This document shows positions 21,331-32,306 of a DNA stretch of 64,000 bases, in pieces; position 1 is the stretch's first letter, and each line of letters begins with the position of its first letter. The notes beneath the pieces are model-generated. The model saw nothing but the letters and a program-made list of their open reading frames with translations, was not told the origin of the DNA and did no database searches. The stretch lies in contig JAMPIQ010000001.1 of NCBI GenBank assembly GCA_024699855.1, forward strand, positions 11,222,001-11,286,000, written 5' to 3'. The translations under genes were made by a program, and so were the position numbers. The stretch is from Aphelenchoides besseyi (Eukaryota > Nematoda > Chromadorea > Rhabditida > Aphelenchoididae).

Positions 21331-23071
21331 TGGAAAATCAAATGAAAGCTGTTGATGAAAAGACCAGTTCACAAAACCAGGAACCCAACTCTTCCGATGT
21401 ACAAGTAGGTCCGAATTTTTGTACTTATCGTATGCCTTTCCAGACATTATGCTCGATATGTGGAATGTAATTTCCGGTGGTAGGTGGAGGTAGAAAGCGG
21501 CACGAAGAAATGCATCAACAACAAATTGGTTGGGAATGCAGTTGTTGTGGCGGTTTTTTGAGTTCAAAGCAAAACCGAAGCAAACACGAGAGAAAGTCTC
21601 ACAAATTTGTGCGCTTACCACCAGATTGCTCGATTCAAAATGCGGTCAGAATTCGAATGGTAAGTTTGTGAATTAGTTCGCACTTTAATCTTGTTCAGAG
21701 TCAACTACCGTGGATTTACAACGTTGGAAATCTGTTCGTGGAAGTACAGAAGACGGCAACACATTGCGCTCAACTGATCAACGATTCCGAGGCGTCGATT
21801 GAGGAAATCGAGCAACTCATGAAGTCGAATCGTCAACTTCAACCCAAAACGGTAAGTTCATAGGCACGTTCTTATTCGCTTATGTCGTTCTTTAGCCGCA
21901 GTGTCCAATTTGTGGTATGAGAAACATTCATAATGAAGACAAACGAAATGTTCACACTGCAAAGCATGATCTCCAAGAAGGCTTTATGTGCTCGTTGTGT
22001 GGAGTCAAAGACAATTGTGCATCTTATCGCAATGCCCACGAGAGAAGAGCTCATGATTTCGTACGAACCGAACATAGAACAAGCAAAGAAGCAGTGAAGA
22101 TCTCAAAGGTTGGTCTCGAGTTTTGATCTTTTTCAGAGTTCTTTAGGAACAACTCAAGAATTGCAAACAAGTGGGTACCAACTTTGCAGAAATTCAACGA
22201 TCTGCTTTGCCAACTACGTCAACTAACGAGCATTCGGTTCTCAATTCCGAACCTGTGCAGCGACCATCAAAACGATCATCTGCTATCGAAGTAGTCACAT
22301 TGGACAGCTCGGACGACGAATTTCAACCTCAGTCAACGATCTCAGTCCGTGAATCATCGCCGGTTGTTCAACGTCTCAATCAATCTGCGCCTTTGTCTTG
22401 TTCACTCAAACGAGTTCGACTAGTTGAAGATAACACATTGGATGACTACAACGATGATCTTCTGCCTGAATCAGCCATCCAAACACCTCAACCGACCAAT
22501 TCAACGTCGCAATTAACGACTTCAATAGCTCGATTGCAATCTTTCCTTACGACATCGCAACCAACTATCCAGAACAGGGTTAACGAGCTGATGGCTGAAA
22601 TGTTGAAGAATCCCCAATTTCTCTACTACGACTACAAAGCCGTAAGTCTACATTTTCACTCTGTCAACTTGTTGTAGGTTGGCTTTGAGTTTTCGGTTTT
22701 GCCTGTCATCATCTGGAAGAACAATCCCAACTGTGAACTGATGGTCCTGCGATTGGATTCAGCTAATTGGAATGAAAAAACATTACACTTGAAAGCCCAT
22801 TTTGTTATTTTAATTTGAACGATGAGTTTGGTCACTTTCTGGGGTTTGCGAAGCCGAATTCCCAACTTCTGGCCGATCGATTCAAAGGTGCTCTCTCAAG
22901 TGTTACGTCGTTCAAGCAACTACTCGAATGTCTCCATCAAATGGACTTTCAGTCTTCGCTGATCATCACCAACGAGCTTGGTCGTGAGTTTCAGTTCTCA
23001 ACTTTAGCTCAGCATTGATTTCAGGTGGTTCAATTCGCTCATTTGCATCTGAACGTTTTGTTATCTTTTAA
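21331..23071 (+). pseudogene. C2H2 zinc-finger protein with in-frame stop and frameshift
   Basis: Multi-exon gene for a nuclear zinc-finger protein. Start ATG 21331 (MENQMKAVDEK). Two tandem finger pairs: CSICGM...HEEMH + ECSCCGGF...HERKSH, and CPICGM...HTAKH + MCSLCGV...HERRAHDFV, each of the type CxxC-x12/13-HxxxH. A Ser/Thr/Pro-rich region with an acidic TLDSSDDEF patch follows, then a hydrophobic domain (FEFSVLPVIIW, NDEFGHFLGFAKPN, CLHQMDFQSSL) and the C-terminus IRSFASERFVIF at TAA 23069-23071. Two breaks: TAA at 21468-21470 inside finger 1, and a missing base in the A-run 22775-22780 (six A; seven would restore frame). Both could be sequence errors. Family beyond C2H2 not recognised. 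Confidence 0.65.
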
Positions 23072-23074
23072 TTG

Positions 23075-25060
23075 GAGTGTGAACTCAGATTCTATTTATA
23101 AGAAAATTTATGATGTTTGATTTCTTACACACTTTGTCTTTAATGACTTTGCTTAATGCACGAATGTTTGTTTTTGACATACGGTCGCTAATAAAACCGA
23201 CGCTCTTTAACAACGAAGAAGAACAAACCAATAACCGTGAATAAATTACACAGAACGAATTCAAGAAACGGGTCGATATTCATTAAGGCCACAAAATTTG
23301 TGTGAACTAAGCTTTTACATATCATTTAGATGTCCATCTTTGTTGCGTATAGTTTTTTCCCTTTTGTTGTGAGCAGTGTAATCGCTCAACCAGCTTAAGA
23401 TCCGAAATGGTTTTGTCGTTCCACATACGAACGTGTTTACGGAGTTTATGTATTCAATTGCGTGGCATCGCTGGTATGTTCATACAAATTCTATGGTATC
23501 AGAGTTTGTTTAGTCACATACAACGAACATAAACATACATAATGTGAGTCATTTAAGATCATGTGAATCGTAATGTCGTCTTTAGTTCCGAAAGTTCACA
23601 ACTTTGTCGAAATGTTTAGCATGAAAGATCCAAGCGTGCAAATTTCGATGGATAACATCATAGATACGTCGCAGTTCGAGGCACGGAACGATTTTTAACA
23701 TCTCAAATGAAGTTGTTCAATGCAAAAAAAGACTTAATGATTTCAGCAGGAGTAGTTTAGATGGTTTATCTGTTTTTTCAAGACAAGAATAAACTTATGA
23801 TTGGCTGTCAATTGAATCAAACATCTGTTTGAGAACCACTCTCACTTCAGATTTTGATCGATTCTCTAAACCAGTTTCTATTGATGTTCGAATTTGTTAG
23901 TTGACTTGGTGACAAAGCAATGAAGATGGAACAATGGAAATTGTCGATCCTCATGTATGCCCACAAACAATGTTTCTTTCCCATCACTCATCATCAGTCG
24001 AAGACAACCGTCGACTTCAACGTTCGTTCTTTTCCAATTCCAAGGAGTTCAAATCCATTGAGAAGATTCGAGTTTTCTTTTGTGCGTAAAAAGAAACTAT
24101 TCGTTCAATACAAAGCTTCTGATGTCAAATATGAAACTAGTCTACAGACGTTCAAATTGAGATCTTAGCTCGTGTTCATCTCCATTGAGAAACTGCCAGT
24201 TCATAGTTAGTGTCTGTAGTTACTCTTGTGAGAGTCTTGGAAAGTGGAATGTTTGCTCATCAGCAAGATGGACATTTGTTCATCAAACGATCGAAAAGTT
24301 GAAAGCTCGTCTAATCAGCCTAGAGTAACAGTTAACGGAAACATTAATGGTTCACGACCTTCTTTCCATCTATCTGATAAATGGAGATGAGGGCTTTTCG
24401 TCTTTGAAATCAGCAGTTCAAGTTAGAACTGATTAAAATGCGCTAAAATTAGACAGGGAACTTCGTGGATGAACTTGATCTTCCGGTATTTCAATACCGT
24501 GACTTTTAAAGAGACCAATGAAATCAGGATGTTTGTTAGTATATACCGTTCATTTCGCTTCAATGTCTGTGTTGCTGTTCTTCGGTTTCCTTATCAATTC
24601 TGCTCTTGTGACGTTTGTTGAAGCGAGTTCATGATCAGTTGGTATTCGAGCGGTTAAACGAGGTTGTCGCAACAACACTTTGGGACCATTGAGTGATGTC
24701 TATGGTCAAATATTGTCTCCAATAAGCACGTATATGTACGTAGATCGAGCATCAAACATAAAATTTTAAAATGGCCTCTACTATTCTATCGATTGACATT
24801 GTAACTGCAACCCTTCATTTGAGTGTCGTGATTTTCAATCGTGCATCTGCGTTTGAGTTCAACGAGCGTGGTCTCCAAAGCTGCTGTTGATTATTAAAGT
24901 CAGATGTAAAATTGTTTTTGTTTAATGAGCCTTCTGATCTGAATTGTACGTTGATCTGATCACGAAAAGCAATTCCCATCACCCGTAAACAATTCATTCA
25001 CCAACAAGGAGTATTTTTTCTCCGCAAAATTTGCATAATTCCGGAGATGTTGTTGCGCAA
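23075..25060. other. Gene-poor interval
   Basis: No supported gene. One 82-residue open frame (23920-24168) has no recognisable features. At 24563 a short signal-peptide-like frame (MSVLLFFGFLINSALV...) stops after 23 codons; a TATATA lies 20 bp upstream. Confidence 0.4.
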
Positions 25061-25067
25061 TCGGGCG

Positions 25068-25075
25068 TATATAAA
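25068..25075 (+). promoter_or_regulatory. TATA box candidate
   Basis: TATATAAA followed by GC and a pyrimidine-rich leader, then ATG at 25187 opening a 22-codon hydrophobic frame (MASAQFFLLSLQL). It looks like a core promoter, but no full gene follows that I can support. Confidence 0.3.
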
Positions 25076-25481
25076 CGGGGAGAAATTGGAAAACGGCTCA
25101 GTTGGTCGTCGTCCACCAGTTCCCCTCTCTCCGCCTTTCTGTCCACTTCTCCTCTCAACAAGCTTCTACGATCGACTGAGAAGTTCATGGCTTCTGCTCA
25201 ATTCTTTCTTCTCAGCCTTCAGTTAACTACAACGTCGCAAGCTCGAATCGATTGATCGGGTTGTATCAGCAGTTCCTCAGCAAGACTTGAACAATGAGGT
25301 CCGACGCCGAACATAAAACGATTGGCTGGTAAGTTTTGTGAGCTCATTGTTGACTTTCATCTATGACTTTGAGGTTTGATAAAATCGAATTATCTCATCG
25401 GTCTCGATCATCTTTTCGAAATCGACAGAACAAACGAAGAGACCGACTGATAGGTTGTTCTCGTTTATTCTGAACTGCAAA

Positions 25482-25853
25482 TCATCTGGTGATTTCAGAG
25501 ATAAGGTGCTGGATCTCGCTACAAGGGTACGAACTAATTAACCGTCCGCTGGAATAGTCTTGTAAGTTTGGACTTTTGACAGAAAGCATGAACACCTTCA
25601 GATTTACGTGGATAAAATGAGTGATTGGATCTCCAACAATATTCGGGAATTTTTTGAGTTCGAGCACACAAGCGCTGGAAGGTCGATCAGTCTCCAACAT
25701 CGGCTTTCCACCACTCTGAATTCGTAGCGTGAACAACTTGACAAGGTGAGATTGAGATCGAGAGTTTGTTAAGGTTAACTCTCTGTTACTAGAACCCGCC
25801 AACGAATTCAGGCGAATGGATGAGAACACTAAGAAATCAGGTGCTTTCAGCAA
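25482..25853 (-). CDS. Uncertain ORF
   Basis: 124-codon open frame with even composition (SHLVKLFTLRIQSGG, ACVLELKKFPNIVG, THFIHVNLKVF). Splice-like sites lie on the opposite strand through the same area, so it may be a shadow or a decayed gene. No family recognised. A further open frame of similar quality lies at 26090-26350 on the same strand. Confidence 0.2.
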   Translation of the reverse strand: MLKAPDFLVFSSIRLNSLAGSSNRELTLTNSRSQSHLVKLFTLRIQSGGKPMLETDRPSSACVLELKKFPNIVGDPITHFIHVNLKVFMLSVKSPNLQDYSSGRLISSYPCSEIQHLISEITR

Positions 25854-27172
25854 TCAAGCATCTGCTGTACGTTCGAGTTGATGTTTCGTAAGCGAAAGTC
25901 AGAAGCTGATGTCAACTTTGCTTTCAGTCCAACAAACCTACTATCCAACCAATTCGCTCAGAAATTCGATTACCTTATCGGTGGCTGCGTATTAATCGTA
26001 GAGATTAACGTGGGAAGATGACTACAAGTGCGAGTCAAGCGAGTGAGTGGGTAAGTTTTACGTACTCGTATGCTCCCTGATCCTCATGTTTAGGCAATTG
26101 GGATATGAAGCGAGCTGCAAGCCTTGTGAATAGGTGACGGTAGAAGGCTCACTGAAGTTGGGGAGAATCTTTTATCTTCAGATTTTGATTTTTGGACGTT
26201 GAGAACAGAAGGTAAAGAAGCAATCAAGAAGACTCGATGATCGTCGGAATTGAATGGAATGATCGAATCTATGCACTTCAAGAGCTTTTTCCTCGAACAT
26301 TCGTCGAGTGAGTTAAACTGCTTGGCTTTTGACTTGTATTTAGGGGTCAACGAATCCGATGATTAGATGTTAGAAGAAGAATTCTAGATTAGGAAACCAA
26401 CAAGCTAAGCGACTTCGAGCATCTCCGTGGATTCTCACTTTCGTTGCGTGAGTTTCGAATCGACTTAGTGAGACTGAGACTGTTCACAAATGCATTGTTC
26501 ACGTTTTGTTAAAATAAACTTTTAAGTGATTTCAACTGCTCGACTTGCTATAAGTGAGAGTTACGCCAACGAGTTTGAATGCTTTATAGGGTTTTCGAGC
26601 AAAATGAATTTACGATGTAACAAGGACATCTAAAAATAATGTAAAAGTTAGCATTCAGAATCGGAATATATGAACAAACTTTTTGCTCAATTCGAAATAC
26701 TAACCGATCAGTATAAGTCGAATCCCGTTGCAACTTTGCTTAACAATCTGTGACAAACCGTCAACTACAGACTATGAAAGTTCTTGTGCAACAACTTTAA
26801 AAAGTAGCTTTCTATTAAACTCAAATTTATTTACGTTAACATTCTTCAATCACGATCTTCGGCTGTTAGATTGTGAGTTTACGAAGTCAAATTCTTTGCT
26901 GTTACATCTTGTTGATCACATAGATCAATTGTTCGCTCGCAATCCAAATCACTGCCTAACAGATAGCCAGTTGTGGATATAACCAGAAGAAACCTTCGTT
27001 GAAAATGTTTGGATCGTAAACAAAAAGAATGTTTATTAAACAATCGAAATCAACCGTAGTTAACAGTCGGCAAGAAAACGACGATATTCAATTTATAAGC
27101 TCGAGTCACTTATTGAACGTCAAAAAGAACAAAGAGTTTATTGGAACTAATACCAATGTTTATAACAAGAAT

Positions 27173-28444
27173 CTAATGGATTAATGCTTTCATCACTTCA
27201 GTATACATATGAACGTCCGTTCTGAGTAAATCGGAAAACGCGTTGGATAATGCGAGTTGGCTTATATTTCCGTATTGTTTAATGAACATGAGCACAATTC
27301 TGATCATCTCATTGTCTTTCTCTTGAATAGACAAGATCAGAAGACGGGCAACTTTCTCTGTGCTTAAACCCGTTTGCAGCGTAGCTAGACATTTGTTCTA
27401 CAAATCAAAACGATCAGTGATATAGACATCAATAATACCCCTAAATTTGGGACTTGAAACCAGTTGGCCAAGTCGAACAATTCTGAAGCTTGCACATCTA
27501 ACTTATCGGCTTTACCCAAATACATGAACTCGACCATGGACTTGAGAGCCTCGAAGTTGGTGCCATCGATCGTGCACTCAGTTTTCTGCGAGTTCTTTTC
27601 AAACATTTCGGCAAAGAAACTTGACTTTGATGCTAAAACGTTTTTGTGAACCTAAAATTTTGACAATCACATTTTGAGCGAAGATTGAAACAAACGTTGA
27701 TCAAGCCGTCTTTGACTCGTAAAGCAAAGTCGGTGAGTTTGTTTTCTTCTCGCATCTTCCACATGACCGCAGAGTTGATACCGTCGGGCATATCGTTTAT
27801 GTATGTAGCCAGTTTATTGTAATTGACCACAAGAGCGTTGTATTCGAAGTTCTGAAATAAAAGCGATGTTATTTGGGCGTAGTATAACAAACTTACTCTT
27901 TTCCGCAATTCCCTCTTCAGACTTTCGATTTCTTTTCTTTTTTGCTCATCGATACAAAATGGACAATTTTTTTTGAAGACGATGGTGCAGTTGAGAACGA
28001 ACGGACAGTAGCCATGACAGAAGTGAGCGGCTTCGTTTAGTTTGACTGGATGATCTAAATACATTTATTAATTTTAGTGCCAAAATCTAATATACCTTTT
28101 GATGCCTCAGTAGTCATGAAACATTTCCGAAGAACGTTTCCATTTGCTTCGGCCCACAGTAAGCAAAAAACATCGTCTTTTATACTTTGATCCTCACAGG
28201 AAAGCTTAGCTAACGTCCAATAAGAATCCTCCTTGTCGGTCTCCAACGTGCAGTAGAAGTTTGCTTTAGGACGATGAGGAAATGAAAACAGTGCAACGGT
28301 CGTCGATAGCTCGTTGTTCCAGAACTCTTCTGGTTCAGTAACTGACCAGGATTGGGAGAAGCGGTGATTGCAAGCGAACATCGTCAAAAGCAGCAAAATG
28401 AAATGGACTGCCAACCGCGCGCTTAGGTTCCACAAATAATGCAA
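27173..28444 (-). CDS. MATH/BTB-like domain protein
   Basis: Likely substrate adaptor for a Cullin-3 ubiquitin ligase, a greatly expanded nematode group. The N-terminal exon (from 28444) starts hydrophobic (HFILLLLTMFACNH), then a beta-rich MATH-like region (RFSQSWSVTEPEEFWNN, FYCTLETDKEDSYWTLAKLS). Middle exons carry a Cys-rich segment (HFCHGYCPFVLNCT) and a Lys/Glu helix. The BTB core reads LTDFALRVKDG, KVHKNVLASKSSFFAEMFE, SMVEFMYLGKADKLDV, LFDLANWFQVPNL and then the BACK-like KCLATLQTGLSTEKVA, ending IH at TAG 27173-27175. Six exons with 40-50 bp introns, phases consistent. The hydrophobic start is unusual for an adaptor; an internal start is possible. Confidence 0.75.
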
Positions 28445-28508
28445 GTATGTAAGTTGGTCACAAGAGACACTTTACCCAGAGATAATGCGTGGGTCACATA
28501 TTAGCTAG

Positions 28509-28800
28509 GAGCTAAATTGCGCAACATTGATTGGTCTTAGATCTAACGTACGCATCAAAAGGCTTTCTGTTCAATCACGGACTTTAAAATGCTGACGGAA
28601 ACGATTGGCGTTGTCCGATGCCTGTTCGCCTTATATTTCTATCGTAATTGCCTACAAGCTAAATTGCGCAACATTGATTGGTCTTAGATCTAACGTACGA
28701 AGCAAGACGATTTCTGTTCAGTCATGAACTTTAAAGTCTGACGAAAACGATTAGCGTTGTTCGGTTTTCTATCGCAAATAACTACTGTACGCAGTTGAAC
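28509..28800. repeat. Two tandem ~147 bp repeats upstream of the BTB gene
   Basis: AGCTAAATTGCGCAACATTG starts at 28510 and again at 28657. The first ~44 bp of the two units are identical; the rest (TTCTGTTCA..., ACTTTAAA..., GACGAAAACGATT) is about 80-85% alike. It lies just upstream of the start of the minus-strand BTB gene, so it may be a duplicated promoter segment. Confidence 0.85.
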
Positions 28801-29535
28801 GCAAAGAAATTTAGCGCCAAAATCCTTCTGCTTTCAATGGCTGTTGACCAGATGTCGTTATTGTGTAGACGAAAGGGAGTTCTTTCGAAGAGCAGTAGAA
28901 ATCAATCGAACAACCTACTTTTGAATAAGATAAATCAAAGTTTTATATGAGATCAACAATGCCTCTTCAATTGCCATTAATGTTGCTTGGAACATTTTAT
29001 TTATTTCTAAAATAGCATTTAAACACACAACAAGATTAATTCAGAAGTAATCAGCAAACAGATGCCTTCAACAATTTCGATCAACAAATTGAGATTACGC
29101 CAATTGATCGTATCCACTGGAACTTGCATTTTACATTGAGTAGTTCGATCTTAACAACAATTTTCAGGTATCTGCACTTTAAGTGTTTCTTACACTTCAG
29201 CCTTCCAGCTGCACTTTAAACGTCTTAGATTGGAATTTTCAAATACAGATTACTAAACGTCAGGTTTTTACCTACAAACAAACCACACATTCTACTCTGA
29301 TGCAAGACAAGTAATCAACACTAGGAACGCACAAACCAAAAAGACTCGTTAATTTAACGAATGCTATGAAACTTGGTGTGATCAACTAATGGTAAGTCTA
29401 AACTACAATAGTTGGAATGTCTAAAGTAAATCACAAACTTGACAGCGGAAATAAAAATCGATACCGAAAATATGAGTCGGAGTTGGGCGGTTGCTTTAGC
29501 GCTCTTGTTGACGATCTCAGTTTTGGCTTTGAATT
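28801..29535. other. Intergenic between BTB gene and csn-2
   Basis: AT-rich, no gene seen. It should contain the promoter of csn-2. Confidence 0.5.
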
Positions 29536-31116
29536 ATGGAAGACGACGAGGATTATGGATTGGTTGGTTTGACTTCGAATTCGCCTATTTTACCGGCAAT
29601 TTCAGGAGTACTCCGACGACTCGGAATCTGAACCGGATGTTGCTCTGGAGAATCAGTACTACGCAGCGAAGGCACTGAAATCGGACGGCGACTTCAACGA
29701 CGCGTTGGCCACCTTCCGCGATGTCGTGAATCAGGAGAAGGAACGTGGCGAGCAGGGCGACTGGGGATTCAAGGCGCTGAAGCAAATGACCAAAATTACG
29801 TTCAACATGGTGAGCTCCAAAGCAACTTTAAATTTTTATTTGATGTTTTAGGAAAAGTACGATTTGATGCTTGAGAACTACAAGCAACTGCTTTCGTACA
29901 TCAAGTCTTCGGTTACGAAGAATTACGCGGAGAAGTCGATCAACTCGATTCTCGACTATGTCTCCACGTCCAAACAGACCGGACTGCTTCTGAAGTTTTA
30001 TCAAATCACACTCGATGCGCTACAGGTGAGCTGTTTTTTTTGTTGTTTACGTGCCCTTCAGACTGCCAAAAACGATCGTCTGTGGTTCAAGACGCAAAAT
30101 CAAGTTGGGCAAATTGTACTTCGAACAAAAAGACTACGAGAAGTTGGAACGGATTCTGAAATTTCTCCGCCAATCGTGCAAAGATGAAGAAGGCGAAGAG
30201 GATCAGAAGAAGGGAACTCAGCTGCTCGAGATCTACGCTCTCGAAATCCAAATGTACACCGAAATGAAGAACGACAAAGCGCTTCAAAAACTCTACGAGC
30301 AATCGGTCAACGTCAAAGGTGGAATCCCCCATCCGCTGATCATGGGAACTATTCGAGGTGGGCGTTTGGTGTCTAGCGTTTGATGAGTTGGGTATTTCAG
30401 AATGCGGTGGGAAGATGCATTTGCGACATGGCGAGTTCTCAAAAGCGCATACCGACTTTTTCGAAGCCTTCAAGAATTACGACGAGTCAGGATCGCCACG
30501 TCGTATTTCATCGTTGAAGTACTTGGTTCTGGCCAGCATGCTCATGAAATCGGACATCAATCCGTTCGATTCACAGGAAACCAAATCGTTCCGAAATGAG
30601 CCGGAGATTGTGATCATGACCAAACTGGTTTCTGCCTATCAAGTGAGTTGGAAGTTCAAATGTACAGAAGATACTCATCTGTTGTGTTCAGGACAACAAC
30701 ATCCAACTGTTCGAAAAGATTGTGGCCGAGAATCGTGAGTCCGTGATGGCCGATCCGTTCATTTGTGAGCACATTGAGGAGTTGCTTTCGAATGTGCGAA
30801 CACAAGTGAGTTGATGCCGATCACAACAACTGATCTCGTCTTTCAGGTCCTTCTTGGTCTGATTCGACCCTATCGACGAGTTCGTTTGGACTATTTGGCT
30901 AAGCAACTGAACATTTCCGCCGAGGAGTTGCAACGTTTACTAGTCGAGATCATCCAAAACGGTCTAACAAAACTGAAATTGGACCAAGTGGAAAATTGTT
31001 TGACGTTACCAATGGACGAGTTTGCGAACATCGAGATGGATCGCTATTTGGCTTTGGAAAAAATGTGCAATCAGATCAGCAGTTTGCACGTGAGTATGGC
31101 CGAAAAGATCACTTGA
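29536..31116 (+). CDS. csn-2: COP9 signalosome subunit 2
   Basis: CSN2 is the PCI-domain subunit of the COP9 signalosome, which removes NEDD8 from cullins. ATG 29536 gives MEDDEDYGL, joined across a 43 bp intron to [19 protein letters not shown], matching the acidic start of CSN2. Later: [15 protein letters not shown] [17 protein letters not shown]-like helices ([53 protein letters not shown]), then the PCI domain: [72 protein letters not shown], and the C-terminal [18 protein letters not shown], ending TGA 31114-31116. About seven exons; intact. A second gene starts 138 bp after the stop on the same strand. Confidence 0.95.
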
Positions 31117-31253
31117 AAGCTTTTCAATTGCTATACACTTCTTTTGTCATGGAATATAAATACATGCGTTTCTACTCATCGCTTTTGATTGAAATCGTTA
31201 CGTCGACTCATGTATATTCTGATGGTGAATTTAAAGTCCAAACAGTGTTGCAG

Positions 31254-31690
31254 ATGTCGGCGCTTGCCCATGACTTGGAGTCCAAGAAGCGGCATTTGCG
31301 GCAATTGGCAGCGAAACGACAAGAACTGATCGTAAGGCAGAAATCTTTGAATAAGTTTTCGGGTTTCAGGATACGTTGGAGAATTTGGAGACTCAGATTT
31401 ACAATTTTGAGGCCTCTTATTTGCAAGAAACTGCTGATTTGGGAAACGTGGTCAATGGTTTTGATGGTTACGAACTAGGCAATGTCAACGCCACAAACCA
31501 ACGTGGTCGACAACAATACACCGACGATGATCGAATCTTTTCGTTGTCTTCGATGAGCTCGCCGTTATGGCGAAAACGTGCCGCAGAAAAGCAACCAAAA
31601 ATCGAACCTCCCGAATCTCCAAAACAAGAAAAAGAAGAAAAAGAGGAACGCAAGTCAACAGGTCAAACCGCGCGCAAACGTCGTTATTAA
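31254..31690 (+). CDS. MEAF6: MEAF6/EAF6-type subunit of histone acetyltransferase complexes
   Basis: Small scaffold subunit of MYST-type acetyltransferase complexes (NuA4, MOZ/HBO1). ATG at 31254 directly follows TTGCAG, so the 5' end is probably formed by trans-splicing. Two exons. The first is a Lys/Arg/Leu helix (LESKKRHLRQLAAKRQELI); the second opens with the family signature TLENLETQIYNFEASYL, then GNVVNGFDGYE, and DRIFSLSSMSSPL, which matches the ERLFSxSS motif of EAF6. The tail is basic/acidic (PKQEKEEKEERK) and ends RRY at TAA 31688-31690. Length about 133 residues, close to the family. Downstream partner of csn-2 in a possible operon. Confidence 0.88.
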
Positions 31691-31717
31691 TACGATAATA
31701 ATGTCATAAATTCAATC

Positions 31718-31980
31718 TCACAAACGTTTGACCAGTTTGATTAGCGAATAATCAACCAGCCAATAAACTCGTTTAATCATGTCTTTCAGTTCATAAGACA
31801 AGTACAGACGTTTCGAACTCAGCTGTCCGAATTTAAACAGAATCTGAATTGATGTTAGAGTCAATTCAAAAATCTCTGGAAACAGTGAGCTCCGATATTT
31901 CGACACAATACGCACTTCTATGTTCGAAGTATAATCGTCGTTGCCTTTGAATATGTATGATGAATGTACTAAACCTTGAT
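31718..31980 (-). CDS. 3' exon of an unidentified gene
   Basis: After a TTTAG acceptor the minus strand stays open for about 85 codons: SSYIFKGNDDYTSNIEVR, FPEIFELTLTSIQILFKFG, LYLSYELKDMIKRVYWLVDY, ending KLVKRL and TGA at 31718-31720. Codon use and amino acid balance look coding. Upstream exons would lie toward or beyond the assembly gap. No family recognised. Confidence 0.45.
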
Positions 31981-32206
31981 TGTTAATAATCTAGCAAATG
32001 TTGTACAAACAATAAAAAGATTCTAAAAGTGACAATGTGTAAATTAAGAAGCTCAAGTTATTGCAGCAAGAAGAGAATGAATGAGCAAAACCTTGGAGAG
32101 GATGTCCACTCGGAACGGTGTTAAAGTGATAAAATCAATTTCATACGACCACACAACAAAAAATTCGATCGGACCTTAAAATATCGTATTTTTGGGCATT
32201 TACTTT

Positions 32207-32306
32207 NNNNNNNNNNNNNNNNNNNNNNNNNNNNNNNNNNNNNNNNNNNNNNNNNNNNNNNNNNNNNNNNNNNNNNNNNNNNNNNNNNNNNNNNNNNNNN
32301 NNNNNN
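32207..32306. other. Assembly gap (100 N)
   Basis: Exactly 100 N, the usual filler for a gap of unknown size. It sits between ordinary genes and the duplicated mosaic; the first bases after it belong to a duplicated X block. Confidence 1.

Noticed and set aside
23920..24168. 82-residue plus-strand open frame
   Set aside because: No domain, no splice context, no upstream signals; length expected by chance in this AT-rich interval.
28509..28800. Possible CRISPR-like direct repeats
   Set aside because: Only two units, eukaryotic context, and the supposed spacers are related to each other.
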